A stretch of 64,000 nucleotides of DNA. Origin: Paracoccaceae bacterium (GTDB lineage Bacteria; Pseudomonadota; Alphaproteobacteria; Rhodobacterales; Rhodobacteraceae). A program made the position numbers and the translations under genes. The stretch lies in the NCBI GenBank assembly GCA_024742405.1, contig JANSYP010000001.1, positions 1,736,001 through 1,800,000 on the forward strand. Reading direction: 5' to 3'. The notes under the pieces were generated by a model that did not search any database, had not been told where the DNA came from, and saw nothing but the letters and a program-made list of their open reading frames with translations. Within the stretch, counting starts at the first letter, position 1. Each line of letters opens with the position of its first letter. Positions 9,228 to 17,726 of the stretch are shown piece by piece.

Positions 9228-10178
9228 GTGACATTCCGCGCAAGACACCTGCTGGGCATCGAACCGCTCGCCCCGCCCGAGATCACCGCCCTGCTCGATC
9301 TCGCCGACAGCTATGTCGATCTCAACCGGCGGGCCCACAAGCATGGCGAGGCGCTCGCCGGGCTCACACAGATCAACATGTTCTTCGAGAACTCGACCCG
9401 GACCCAGGCGAGCTTCGAGCTCGCCGGCAAACGGCTCGGCGCGGACGTGATGAACATGTCGATGCAGGCCAGTTCGATCAACAAGGGCGAGACGCTGATC
9501 GACACCGCGCTGACACTGAACGCGATGCATCCCGATCTGCTGGTCGTACGCCATCCGCATTCCGGCGCCGTGGCGCTGCTGGCGCAGAAGGTCACCTGCG
9601 CAGTGCTCAACGCCGGCGACGGGCGCCACGAACACCCGACCCAGGCGCTGCTCGATGCGCTGACGATCCGCCGCGCCAAGGGGCGCCTGCACCGGCTGAC
9701 GGTGGCGATCTGCGGCGACATCGCCCACAGCCGGGTGGCACGCTCCAATATCCTGCTGCTGCACAAGCTGGAGAACCGCGTCCGCCTGATCGGCCCGCCA
9801 ACGCTGATGCCCGCGGGCATCGCCGACTGGGGCGTCGAGGTCTTTGACGACATGCGCGAGGGCCTCAAGGGCTGCGACGTGGTAATGATGCTGCGACTGC
9901 AACGCGAACGCATGGATGGCGGATTTGTCCCTTCGGTACGGGAATACTACCACCGGTTTGGCCTGGATGCCGAGAAACTGTCCCACGCCCATGGTGATGC
10001 GATTGTCATGCATCCCGGTCCGATGAATCGCGGGGTGGAGATCGACGGCACCATCGCCGACGATATCAACCGCTCCGTCATCCAGGAACAGGTCGAGATG
10101 GGCGTCGCCGTCCGGATGGCCGCAATGGATCTTCTGGCGCGCAACCTGCGCGCCCGCCCACGCGAGGTGATGGCATGA
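9228..10178 (+). CDS. pyrB: Aspartate carbamoyltransferase catalytic subunit
   Basis: This 316-residue enzyme catalyses the second step of pyrimidine synthesis, joining carbamoyl phosphate and aspartate. The carbamoyl-phosphate site [12 protein letters not shown] is near residue 46, followed by [14 protein letters not shown] and a C-terminal MHPGPMNRG that replaces the classical HPLPR. The GTG start is supported by CGGAGG seven bases upstream. It overlaps the next gene by ATGA. The dihydroorotase-like protein downstream lacks catalytic residues (see there), as in bacteria where a dead dihydroorotase partners PyrB. No pyrI regulatory-subunit gene is present. Confidence 0.95.
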   Translation: MTFRARHLLGIEPLAPPEITALLDLADSYVDLNRRAHKHGEALAGLTQINMFFENSTRTQASFELAGKRLGADVMNMSMQASSINKGETLIDTALTLNAMHPDLLVVRHPHSGAVALLAQKVTCAVLNAGDGRHEHPTQALLDALTIRRAKGRLHRLTVAICGDIAHSRVARSNILLLHKLENRVRLIGPPTLMPAGIADWGVEVFDDMREGLKGCDVVMMLRLQRERMDGGFVPSVREYYHRFGLDAEKLSHAHGDAIVMHPGPMNRGVEIDGTIADDINRSVIQEQVEMGVAVRMAAMDLLARNLRARPREVMA

Positions 10179-10762
10179 CCGTATTCGAAGAACCCGGCCT
10201 TCTGGAGGTGACCGCGGACGAGGCCCAGGTGCTGCGCGTCTTTGCCGTCGCCCCCGCCACCCCGGAAGAGGCCACACTGACCAAGGCCGCAGCAGAGGGA
10301 GGCATGGCGCTTGCCGAGGCCGCGGGCAAGTACCTGGGCGTGGCGGCACTGGACCCGGCCTGGCTCGAACTGGTCAACAGCAAGGATGTGGAGACCATGG
10401 GCGGGATGGAGGCCTATCTGAAGGCCGGATACGATCCTCCCGAAACGGCACTCGACTTGCTCCGGCCGGGGCTGGAAAACGCGCCGCGCAATGTGCTTCT
10501 GGTGTTGTCGCGCGCCTTTCTCAGCCGCCCGGCGGCGCTGACGCCGTCGCCCGGGCTCACCGGTCTGGCCGCGGCATCGCTGCTGCGCGACCCGCCGACG
10601 GCCTCGCCGATGCCCCGCGACGAACTGGCCCATCCGGCCGCCCCCGCAACGCCCGAGGAAAAGGCGCCGATGAGCAAGGGGCGCGTCAGCGGCATGGTGG
10701 CGCTTGCGGCCCTGCTCGTCGCCGGGGCCCTTGTTGTGGTGATGGTCCTGATCGCGGGCTGA
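10175..10762 (+). CDS. Uncharacterised protein with a C-terminal membrane anchor
   Basis: I do not recognise a family for this 195-residue protein. It is mostly helical and acidic, with a Pro/Ala-rich linker (about residues 140-165). A single hydrophobic segment of about 20 residues lies at the extreme C terminus ([20 protein letters not shown]), typical of a tail-anchored protein whose body faces the cytoplasm. It overlaps pyrB by ATGA and lies in the pyrB cluster, so it is translationally coupled to pyrB. Role unknown. Confidence 0.75.
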   Translation: MTVFEEPGLLEVTADEAQVLRVFAVAPATPEEATLTKAAAEGGMALAEAAGKYLGVAALDPAWLELVNSKDVETMGGMEAYLKAGYDPPETALDLLRPGLENAPRNVLLVLSRAFLSRPAALTPSPGLTGLAAASLLRDPPTASPMPRDELAHPAAPATPEEKAPMSKGRVSGMVALAALLVAGALVVVMVLIAG

Positions 10763-10767
10763 CGCAA

Positions 10768-11327
10768 ATGGCGCCGCGTGGTCATGGAACAGCCGCACAG
10801 GACAGGATTGACCCTAACGATCCGCTCGAACGGATTCTCTGGCGGTGCCGGCCCGAAAGCGCGTTCACCCTGTCGGGCATTGTACAACGCCGCGCGGCCT
10901 TCTGCCTTGGGATCAAGGACTTCACCGCGTTCTGGAGTACCGCGGTGCGTTGAGCGGCGCCGGGCATCCTGTCGCAGCTGATCCTATCGCTGGCGGGGCT
11001 GGTCGTCTTCGGTCTCGGCCTGCCTCTGGCGGTCGGGGACCTGCCGAGGCGCGCCTGGAGACGGCGGCGCATCTGGGACACGCCCACACACCAAAGTGCG
11101 ATCATCGCCACCGACCCGACCGGATACAGACACCTGCACAGCGCCCCGTTTGAGCCCGAAACACCGCTGACCCTTGTCCATGGCATTCCGGGCGATATCC
11201 TCTTCGCCACGGTTCGCTATCAGACCCGGCAGGGCAGCCGCCGGCGGCGCATCGGAGTCGGGTGTCTGCATAACGCGGGCGCAGTCCATGATCTGATGCG
11301 TCAGATGCAGAGGAGCAGGTGCAATGA
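10768..11327 (+). pseudogene. Broken PH-like membrane protein gene (in-frame TGA, no proper stop)
   Basis: One frame, from an ATG at 10768 to about 11310, encodes a paralogue of the next gene. Its opening ERILWRCRPESAF matches EELLWHGRPDATF of the neighbour. It then has a hydrophobic segment (SLAGLVVFGLGLPLAV), SAIIATDP, a beta-rich stretch and an ending like ALIRQ-type PH proteins (VHDLMRQMQ). The frame is interrupted by TGA at 10951-10953. At the 3' end it has no stop before the next gene; the natural ATGA overlap at 11324 lies in another frame. Two independent lesions argue for a decayed gene rather than recoding, although a sequencing error at either place cannot be excluded. Confidence 0.65.
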
Positions 11328-11854
11328 CCCACGCAGACGCCGCCGGCTGGGACGATATCCTGACCGAGGACGAAGAGCTGCTCTGGCACGGGCGCCCGGA
11401 TGCCACGTTCGATTTCTGGGGCGAAGGCCCCGTCGAACTAGGCTTCGGCATGACGCTCACAGGCGGACCGCTGGCGCCCATGGGGATGCTCGCGCCGCTC
11501 ATCGGTTTCAAGGTGCTGGTCTTTCTGCCGCTGGTGCTGGTCGGGCTCTGGCTGCTGGTCGGCAAGGCGCTCTGGCGAAGCTACCGGCTCGGCCACAGCT
11601 GGTACTCGATCACCAGCAAACGGGTGTTCGTGGCACGCGATCTCTTTGGCCGCCGCCGGCTGCTGGAGTTCCCTGTGACACGCACGACCGAGATTTCCGA
11701 GACCGGCGGACTGCACGGGGGGCTTTTGCTGACGGCGCCGGAGGGCTATGGCCTGCTCCTGGAAAGGTTACCCGCGCGGCAGGAGATTCTCGCGCTGCTC
11801 TGGCGGGTGCAGAACGGAGCCCGATGCACACCGTTATCGACAACGTCCGCCTGA
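11324..11854 (+). CDS. PH-like domain membrane protein
   Basis: This 176-residue protein begins with a short soluble part (EDEELLWHGRPDA, the typical opening of bacterial PH-domain proteins). A hydrophobic hairpin at about residues 52-85 follows, then WYSITSKRVFVARDLFGRRRLLEFPV, the usual strand pattern of a bacterial PH domain. It probably sits in the inner membrane with the PH part in the cytoplasm. AGGAG at 11311-11315 supports the start. The 3' end overlaps the dihydroorotase-like gene by 31 bp, which implies coupled translation. The function of these proteins next to pyr genes is not known to me. Confidence 0.75.
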   Translation: MTHADAAGWDDILTEDEELLWHGRPDATFDFWGEGPVELGFGMTLTGGPLAPMGMLAPLIGFKVLVFLPLVLVGLWLLVGKALWRSYRLGHSWYSITSKRVFVARDLFGRRRLLEFPVTRTTEISETGGLHGGLLLTAPEGYGLLLERLPARQEILALLWRVQNGARCTPLSTTSA

Positions 11855-13104
11855 TAGACCCCGAGAGCGGGCTGGAGGCTGCCGGCGCCCTGCTGATCCA
11901 TGGCGAGACCATCGCCGATGTGCTGACGGGCGCGCCGCCCGCCCTGCCCGACGGGGTGACGCGGATCGATGGCAGCGGAGCGTGTCTGGCGCCGGGGATC
12001 GTGGATCTCGGCGTCAAGGCTGGCGAGCCCGGCGAGCGTCACAAGGAAAGCTTCAAGACCGCGGGCCGGGCGGCCGCCGCGGGCGGCGTGACCACGATGG
12101 TCATTCGTGCCGATACCAAGCCCGCCATCGATACGCCCGAGACGCTGGAATACGTCACCCGCCGTGCCGCGGATGCCGGTCAGGTGCGCATCGCGCCCAT
12201 GGCGGCACTGACCCGGGGGCGCGAGGGCCGCGAGATGGTCGAAATCGGCTTTCTGCGCGATGCGGGCGCCGTGGCCTTTTCCGACGGCGACCAGGTGCTG
12301 ACCGACGCGCGCGTCTTCGGGCGCTGCCTGACCTATGCGCGGAGCCTCGGCGCGCTGGTGATCGCCCATGTGCAGGACCCGAGCCTGTCGCGGGGTGCCG
12401 CGATGACCAGTGGCAAGTTCGCGTCCCTGCGCGGTGTGCCGGCGGTGTCGCCCATGGCCGAGCGCATGGGGCTGGAGCGCGACCTCGCGCTCGTCGAGAT
12501 GACCGGCGCGCGCTACCATGCCGACCAGATCAGCACCGCCCACGCCCTGCCCGCCCTGCGGCGCGCGCGGGAGGCGGGCCTCGACGTGACGGCGGGAGTG
12601 TCCGTGCACCATCTGACGCTGAACGAATTCGATGTCGGCGACTACCGGACCTTCTTCAAGATCAAGCCGCCACTCAGATCCGAAGACGACCGTCTGGCGA
12701 TGGTCGAGGCTGTGGCCGACGGCACCATCGACGTGATCAGCTCCATGCACACGCCCCAGGACGAGGAGAGCAAGCGCCTGCCCTTTGAGGAGGCCGCGTC
12801 GGGCGCGGTCGGGCTGGAGACGCTGCTGCCCGCCACGCTCCGGCTCTATCACGCCGGTCAGCTGTCGCTTTCGGCGATCTTCCGTGCGCTGTCGCTGAAC
12901 CCGGCCCGGCGGCTCGGCCTGCCGGGCGGGCGGCTCGCGCCCGGTGCGCCGGCGGATCTGGTGCTGTTCGACCCCGACGCGCCCTTCGTGCTGGACCGGT
13001 TCGCGCTGCATTCGAAATCCAAGAACACGCCCTTTGACGGCCAGAGGATGCAGGGACGCGTGCGCGGCACGTGGGTCGGCGGCGCCCGCGTCTTCGGCCC
13101 ATGA
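11824..13104 (+). CDS. Dihydroorotase-like protein lacking catalytic residues (PyrC'/PyrX type)
   Basis: The 426-residue protein aligns through its whole length with class I dihydroorotases. However, the metal-binding D-x-H-x-H is D61-LGVK65; the active-site HxxHxST is H232-ADQ-IST, losing the second His; and the catalytic D-H-A-P is M308-HTP. His182 and Asp154 remain. Loss of three metal or catalytic positions means it almost certainly cannot cyclise carbamoyl-aspartate. Non-catalytic dihydroorotases in Pseudomonas are structural partners of PyrB; the same role is likely here. A functional pyrC must lie elsewhere. GGAG lies four bases before the ATG, and the gene overlaps plsY by ATGA. Confidence 0.85.
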   Translation: MHTVIDNVRLIDPESGLEAAGALLIHGETIADVLTGAPPALPDGVTRIDGSGACLAPGIVDLGVKAGEPGERHKESFKTAGRAAAAGGVTTMVIRADTKPAIDTPETLEYVTRRAADAGQVRIAPMAALTRGREGREMVEIGFLRDAGAVAFSDGDQVLTDARVFGRCLTYARSLGALVIAHVQDPSLSRGAAMTSGKFASLRGVPAVSPMAERMGLERDLALVEMTGARYHADQISTAHALPALRRAREAGLDVTAGVSVHHLTLNEFDVGDYRTFFKIKPPLRSEDDRLAMVEAVADGTIDVISSMHTPQDEESKRLPFEEAASGAVGLETLLPATLRLYHAGQLSLSAIFRALSLNPARRLGLPGGRLAPGAPADLVLFDPDAPFVLDRFALHSKSKNTPFDGQRMQGRVRGTWVGGARVFGP

Positions 13105-13733
13105 TCCCGATGATGATCCCGGCCTTGTTTCCTGACCTGATCTCGTCGCCCGCGGCCCTGCTCGCGACGGCACTCCTGGCCTATCTGCTGGGGTCGGTCC
13201 CCTTCGGCATCGTCATCGCGCGCCTTTTCGGTCTGGGCGATCTGCGCCAGATCGGGTCGGGCAATATCGGCGCGACCAACGTGCTGCGCACCGGCAACAA
13301 GCCCGCAGCAGCCCTGACCCTGGTGCTCGATGCCGCCAAGGGGGCGGTTGCGGTCCTGATCGCCCGCGCCGCACTCGGCGAGGACGCCGCCCAGATCGCA
13401 GGATTCGCGGCCTTTCTGGGGCACTGCTTTCCCGTCTGGCTCGGATTCAGGGGCGGCAAGGGCGTAGCAACATTTCTGGGGACACTCATCGCGTTGGCCT
13501 GGCCGGTGGGGCTTGCGGCCTGCGCCACATGGCTGGTCGTGGCCGCGCTCTTGCGGATCTCGTCGCTCGCGGCTCTGGTCGCCGCGGCAACCGCACCCGT
13601 CTGGGCCCTGCTGCTGGGGCACGATACGCTCGCCGCACTCTGCGCGGCACTTGCGGTGCTGGTCCTGCTGCGTCATCGGCCCAATATCGAACGCCTGCTG
13701 GCCGGGACGGAACCTCGGATCGGCAAGGGCTGA
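13101..13733 (+). CDS. plsY: Glycerol-3-phosphate acyltransferase PlsY
   Basis: This 210-residue, multi-helix inner-membrane protein transfers acyl groups from acyl-phosphate to glycerol-3-phosphate, starting phospholipid synthesis. The three PlsY motifs are clear: LGSVPFGIVIAR, GSGNIGATNVLR and GHCFPVWLGFRGGKGVAT. The start ATG at 13101 overlaps the upstream stop (ATGA); the longer frame from 13071 is the tail of the dihydroorotase-like gene read in another frame. The pyr-plsY order is common in this family. It is convergent with the small gene at 13829. Confidence 0.94.
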   Translation: MIPMMIPALFPDLISSPAALLATALLAYLLGSVPFGIVIARLFGLGDLRQIGSGNIGATNVLRTGNKPAAALTLVLDAAKGAVAVLIARAALGEDAAQIAGFAAFLGHCFPVWLGFRGGKGVATFLGTLIALAWPVGLAACATWLVVAALLRISSLAALVAAATAPVWALLLGHDTLAALCAALAVLVLLRHRPNIERLLAGTEPRIGKG

Positions 13734-13828
13734 GCCGGCCGCGTGTCAGCGCCGCGGTGGGCCTGGTTCACAAACTCAGGATCAGCGGCCGGCCGGCGGG
13801 CCGGAGCGCGAACAGCCGCGCGATTGTG

Positions 13829-14059
13829 TCACGCGGCCGGCCACAAAGGGTTGCGCGCGGCTCTGCTGTTGCGGCGCCGATACGACCACAGCATCACCAT
13901 CACCATAGCCTGAAGCAGACCGAGCCCGAGGATCACGACCCCCAGCCCGATCTCGCCATGGATCAGCAAGAGCACCGCCAGCGCGAACGGGGCCATCAGG
14001 ATCGTCGCGCATGCCAGCCGCAACGCGACGACAGTCAGGGATTTCAGCGTGCTCTTCAT
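13829..14059 (-). CDS. Small two-helix membrane protein
   Basis: This 76-residue protein has two hydrophobic segments (about residues 8-30 and 36-57) and a basic C-terminal tail (YRRRNSRAARN). I do not recognise a family. The start ATG at 14059 is chosen for its AGGAGG box eight bases upstream; the longer in-frame extension to 14254 has no such support and is not protein-like. It is probably an inner-membrane protein with the basic tail in the cytoplasm. Confidence 0.65.
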   Translation of the reverse strand: MKSTLKSLTVVALRLACATILMAPFALAVLLLIHGEIGLGVVILGLGLLQAMVMVMLWSYRRRNSRAARNPLWPAA

Positions 14060-14432
14060 CTCGGCGGCCTCCTGTCGGAAACATCCCGGACATCGCATGA
14101 TCCCGGGGGTACTCATCGTCGAACCTTCACACGGCGCCGTCAAAAGCCGCGGCGACACGGTCTTTTTCAACGATCTTGATGTTCGATGCCACGCCACGGG
14201 GGCGAGTCGCCGTGCCCCTGAGCACAGTTTCGCCCAAAGCGTTAAAACACTCATATTTTACTGTATGTTGCAGCGACATGACCGCGCGTCAGGTCGGGCG
14301 AAAACCTGCCACTCTCGCGGGTCGCGCAGGGCCCGATCAGAGCGCGCCCTTCCGAAAAGCCTGCAATGGGTGCGGATTTGAGCGCGTCATGCGCCACGCG
14401 CGTCCGGTACGGTACCGGTCAGGGCAGCGCGG
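14060..14432. other. 373-bp intergenic region before the small membrane gene
   Basis: No convincing gene is seen on either strand. On the minus strand an AT-rich stretch around 14236-14272 (containing TAAAAT) is the best place for a promoter of the 13829-14059 gene. A G/C-rich imperfect hairpin with GGGGGC and GCCCC arms lies around 14198-14219 in its leader. The remainder looks like neutral spacer. Confidence 0.35.
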
Positions 14433-15407
14433 TCAGAGCTCGCGGGCCCAGGCGCTGATCCGGCGGGTGACGTTTTCCGTCTGACCGGGGCTGAGGATAT
14501 CGCCGGCGATCACATGGTGGCCGGGATCGTCCTGCGGCCCCATGGCCACCGGCACGATCTGGCGCGGCCCGCCCCAGCGGGCGGCGATGTTGCGCGTCGC
14601 GGTAGGATCGACGACCGTATCGGCGTCCGAGAGGATAAAGAGCGCCGGCACCGTCGCTTTCGAATAATCGGCGCCATTGGCGGCCCTGACCAGCGCCCCC
14701 AGCGGTAGAAGGGCTTCGGTCGGATACTCGGTCGTCCATGCGCGCCCGTGAGCCTCGTTCACCGGTGTGAAGCCGCGGGACTCGCCGACCGCCCAGGGCA
14801 GAAAGGTGCGCGCCCCCGGCAGGGTCAGCAGCGCCGCGCCCGGAGCACGCAGCTTGAAGCTCGGCGAGACCAGCACGACCCCGGCAAGGTCCTGCGACAT
14901 CGCCGGGTTGATCGCGGTCAGCGCGGCCAGAGCCCCGCCCGCCGACGTGCCGATCAGAATGACCTGATCGCCGATGCGGCGCCCGATCTCCATCGCCTCG
15001 GCCATGTCGGTCATCCAGTCGCCCAGGGTCGGTTCGGCCATGGCTGCGCCATCCCGGCCGTGACCGGCAAGCCGCGCGAAAAACAGGTTGGCGCTGAGGT
15101 CCGCGGCGACCCGGTCCGGGACCGGGCGCAGTTCCTCGGCGCTGGCCGAAAACCCGTGGACGTAGATGATCGACAGCGGTGTCTGCTCGCCCGGTGCCGC
15201 CGCCCAGACAATCCGCTTCTGGGCGCCGTCGCGCAGGTCGGATACGCCCGCCTCGCGTTCGGCCAGATAGGCGGCGGTGTCAGTGCCGATGGCGCCTGCG
15301 TCGAACCCGGTTTCCATTTCCACCTCCGCTTCGGGCAGCAAGAGCCAGGCCAGGGCCGCCAGGATCAGCAGCGCCGCCCCGACCCAGCGGATAAATCGTC
15401 CATGCAT
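14433..15407 (-). CDS. Membrane-anchored alpha/beta hydrolase
   Basis: The 324-residue protein has an N-terminal hydrophobic anchor (residues about 8-25) followed by an alpha/beta hydrolase fold. IIYVHGFSASAEE gives the HG oxyanion region, GTSAGGALA holds the nucleophile Ser, LSDADTVVDP the acid Asp, and DDPGHHVIAG the catalytic His. It is probably exported and tethered on the periplasmic side. I prefer the ATG at 15407 (AGAGG eight bases upstream) over the GTG at 15416. Substrate unknown; esterase or lipase-like activity is likely. Confidence 0.8.
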   Translation of the reverse strand: MHGRFIRWVGAALLILAALAWLLLPEAEVEMETGFDAGAIGTDTAAYLAEREAGVSDLRDGAQKRIVWAAAPGEQTPLSIIYVHGFSASAEELRPVPDRVAADLSANLFFARLAGHGRDGAAMAEPTLGDWMTDMAEAMEIGRRIGDQVILIGTSAGGALAALTAINPAMSQDLAGVVLVSPSFKLRAPGAALLTLPGARTFLPWAVGESRGFTPVNEAHGRAWTTEYPTEALLPLGALVRAANGADYSKATVPALFILSDADTVVDPTATRNIAARWGGPRQIVPVAMGPQDDPGHHVIAGDILSPGQTENVTRRISAWAREL

Positions 15408-15640
15408 ATGTATCACCTCTTGTCTTGGGCGGTGTCTGCCGCCTCGGCCATCACCGCGCTATCCGCGCCATGGCGTCAAGCCGATCCATGTCGGGACTGG
15501 CAGACATCCGTGATGGCCCTCTCCGTTCCCGAAGGCAGGCAGGGCGCCGGGTTGGCCCTTTGAGCGACCCTGAAAAGCGCGGGCACACCGGTTCCGGAAC
15601 CCACAGCATGGAAACCGCACGGGGGTCGACGCGTCCGGGG

Positions 15641-16414
15641 TCAGCCCCCATCGAGCACCGCTGCGGTCACGTCGGTCACCGCCGCCGCGATCAGCGCGAG
15701 GCAGGCGGGATCGGAAAAGCGGTGGTCGGCGCCCTTGACCAGCGTCAACCGGATGTCGTCGCCGGTCGCGTGGTCCAACAGGCGCAGCGCGACGGACGGG
15801 TCGACATCGGCATCCGCCGTGCCCTGGAGGAACCGCACCGGCAGGGGCAGCGGCAGCGGGTCGCGCAACACCAGATTGTCGCGCCCCTCCTCGATCAGCC
15901 GCCGCGTGATCGTGTAAGGCGCATCATAATCCGACGGAACCTCCAGCTTGCCATGCTGGACAAGGGCCGCGCGCTGCGCGTCGTCGAAGCCCGACCAAAA
16001 ACTGTCCTCGGTGAAATCGGGCGCGGCGGCGATGGTGACGAGCCCGGCCACCTGTTCCGGCCGGCTGCGCGCGATCAGCAGCGCGATCCAGCCGCCCATG
16101 GATGAGCCGACGAGTAGCTGGGGCCCCTCGGTCAGCGCCGCGATCGCGGCCCGCGCATCCGCCGCCCAGTCACCTATGGTGCCGTCGGTGAACGCGCCCT
16201 CGGACCGGCCATGACCGGAATAGTCGAAGCGCAGGAAGGCGCGTCCCTGCGTCCGCGCCCAGGCCTCCAGATGCGTGGCCTTGGTGCCGTCCATATCTGA
16301 CATGAAACCGCCGAGAAAGACCATGCCTGGCAAGGTGTTGGCGCTTGAGGTCTCGGTCCGATGATAGGCGAGCCGCCGCCCCTCCGGCGTGTCCAGAAAC
16401 GACGGTTCGGCCAT
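15641..16414 (-). CDS. Alpha/beta hydrolase (ABHD10-like)
   Basis: This 257-residue cytoplasmic hydrolase shows the order GFMSDMDGTKA, RFDYSGHGRSEG, GSSMGGW (nucleophile Ser), and a C-terminal KGADHRFS with the catalytic His. The pattern is that of bacterial relatives of ABHD10, which act as carboxylesterases or depalmitoylases. The ATG at 16414 (MAEPSF) is chosen because the 27 residues of the longer frame are not conserved-looking. It is divergent from the ArsR-type fusion gene across 144 bp and might share its operator region. Confidence 0.8.
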   Translation of the reverse strand: MAEPSFLDTPEGRRLAYHRTETSSANTLPGMVFLGGFMSDMDGTKATHLEAWARTQGRAFLRFDYSGHGRSEGAFTDGTIGDWAADARAAIAALTEGPQLLVGSSMGGWIALLIARSRPEQVAGLVTIAAAPDFTEDSFWSGFDDAQRAALVQHGKLEVPSDYDAPYTITRRLIEEGRDNLVLRDPLPLPLPVRFLQGTADADVDPSVALRLLDHATGDDIRLTLVKGADHRFSDPACLALIAAAVTDVTAAVLDGG

Positions 16415-16513
16415 CCCAGTTGTCCCTCGCAATGTCCTTTGCTCTGCATTGCATATGGCCCTTGGGCGGCCAAGCGTTTCCTTGCGCCCTGGCAAGATTC
16501 CGATCTTAATTAG

Positions 16514-16545
16514 GTGACTCTATTGTCACGTGACTATCGAATCAC
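16514..16545 (+). promoter_or_regulatory. Two abutting dyads GTGAC-N6-(G/A)TCAC (candidate operator)
   Basis: Two 16-bp imperfect palindromes touch end to end: GTGAC-CTATT-type spacer-GTCAC at 16514-16529 and GTGAC-TATCGA-ATCAC at 16530-16545. The junction makes the perfect 10-mer GTCACGTGAC at 16525-16534. The element ends 13 bp before the start codon of the ArsR-type regulator. That is where an autorepressor of this family would bind, so I propose it as its operator. The ORF's alternative GTG start at 16514 falls inside it and is rejected. Confidence 0.6.
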
Positions 16546-16558
16546 ATATAAGAGCGCT

Positions 16559-17317
16559 ATGGACGCGATCTTCAAAGCCCTCAATGATCCGGTGCGCCGG
16601 GCGATCCTCGATTGCCTGCGCGAAAAGGACGGCCAGACCCTGCAGGAGCTCGAAGCCCGCTTCGAGATGACCCGCTTCGGGGTCATGAAGCATCTCAAGG
16701 TGCTCGAAGACGCATCCCTCGTGGTCCCGCGCAGGCAGGGACGGTTCAAGCACCACCATCTCAACGCCCTGCCCCTTCAGGAAGTGATCGACCGCTGGAT
16801 CGAGCCGCTGCTGGCCAAGCCCGCGGCGCGCGGCCTGATCGATCTGAAGGGCCGGCTCGAAAGGACAGACACCATGACGGACCAGAAACCGGAATTCGTG
16901 ATGCAGACCTACATTCGCTGCACGCGCGACGCGCTGTGGGATGCGCTGCGGGATGCCGACGCCGTGCCCCATTTCCATTTCATGGCCGCGCGGGCCGAAC
17001 GCGACGGCGCCAAGCTGACCTATTTTCATGAAAACGGCGAAGCGATGCTGGTCTGCGAGGACCTGGAACTGGATCCCAAGGCGCGGATGGTGCAGCGGTT
17101 CCTGCCCCAGGGCGACCCGAACGTGAAACCGTCGCGCGTGGTGATGATGATCGACGAGGAAGGGCCGCATTGCCGGCTGACGGTGGAGCATTTCGACCTG
17201 ACCTACGGCCCCGAGGGCGTGGCGAACGGCTGGTCGCGGACGATAGACGGGCTCAAGACCTGGCTGGAGACCGGGCAGGACGCGCATTTCCGCCAGCCTG
17301 AGTCCGTGCCCGCATGA
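16559..17317 (+). CDS. ArsR-type HTH regulator fused to an SRPBCC (AHSA1-like) domain
   Basis: The 252-residue protein has an N-terminal winged helix (residues 1-90; FKALNDPVRRAILDCLRE, then MTRFGVMKHLKVLEDASLV). It is fused to an AHSA1/START-like SRPBCC domain from about residue 105 to 225, beginning EFVMQTYIRCTRDALWDAL. The metal-sensing ELCVCDL motif of ArsR/SmtB is absent, so the trigger is probably a hydrophobic ligand bound by the SRPBCC pocket, not a metal. It overlaps the MAPEG gene by ATGA. It likely represses its own operon through the double dyad just upstream. Confidence 0.85.
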   Translation: MDAIFKALNDPVRRAILDCLREKDGQTLQELEARFEMTRFGVMKHLKVLEDASLVVPRRQGRFKHHHLNALPLQEVIDRWIEPLLAKPAARGLIDLKGRLERTDTMTDQKPEFVMQTYIRCTRDALWDALRDADAVPHFHFMAARAERDGAKLTYFHENGEAMLVCEDLELDPKARMVQRFLPQGDPNVKPSRVVMMIDEEGPHCRLTVEHFDLTYGPEGVANGWSRTIDGLKTWLETGQDAHFRQPESVPA

Positions 17318-17718
17318 CCCCGGAGCTCTTCTGGCTGACGCTGACCGCACTTTTGGCAGCGTCGCTCTGGATCCCCTATATCGTCGGGGCGAACGCGACG
17401 GAGGCCCGTGCGATCGCGGGCGATCTGACCCGGCCGCCGGATCTGGCCAGGATGCCTGCCTGGGTGCACCGCGCCCACCGCGCGCATCTGAACCTGATCG
17501 AGCAGTTTCTGCCCTTCGCCGTTGTGGTTCTAATCGCCCACATGGCGGGGGTCTCAACCCCGGTGACGGTGGGGGCGGCGGCGCTTTTCTTCTGGCTGCG
17601 GCTGGCCCATGCAGTTGGCATGATCTCGGGGCTCGCGCGGCTGCCGGCGCGGCCGCTGATCTTCACCGGCGGGTGGCTGTGCATCCTGGCGATCGGGATC
17701 TCGGTTCTGACCGCATGA
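17314..17718 (+). CDS. MAPEG family membrane protein
   Basis: This 134-residue protein has four hydrophobic segments. The MAPEG signature around residues 47-65 contains RAHRAHLNLIEQFLPF, followed by a second conserved patch, FWLRLAHAVGM. MAPEG proteins are microsomal-type glutathione transferases or related membrane proteins; the bacterial members are mostly uncharacterised. It is translationally coupled (ATGA) to the ArsR-SRPBCC regulator, so it is the likely output gene of that regulator. Confidence 0.85.
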   Translation: MTPELFWLTLTALLAASLWIPYIVGANATEARAIAGDLTRPPDLARMPAWVHRAHRAHLNLIEQFLPFAVVVLIAHMAGVSTPVTVGAAALFFWLRLAHAVGMISGLARLPARPLIFTGGWLCILAIGISVLTA

Positions 17719-17726
17719 GCACGGCT

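Noticed and set aside
10951-10953. TGA as selenocysteine codon in the broken PH-type gene
   Set aside because: No SECIS-like hairpin is evident just after it and the family has no redox Cys at that place; a nonsense mutation is simpler.
11296-13104. Continuous 602-residue frame covering the dihydroorotase-like gene and its upstream neighbour
   Set aside because: The part before 11824 is an Arg-rich out-of-frame reading of the PH-like gene. The real start is ATG 11824 with GGAG upstream.
16514-17317. GTG start 45 bp upstream for the ArsR-SRPBCC gene
   Set aside because: It would place the candidate operator in the coding region and add residues before the conserved MDAIFKALNDP start.
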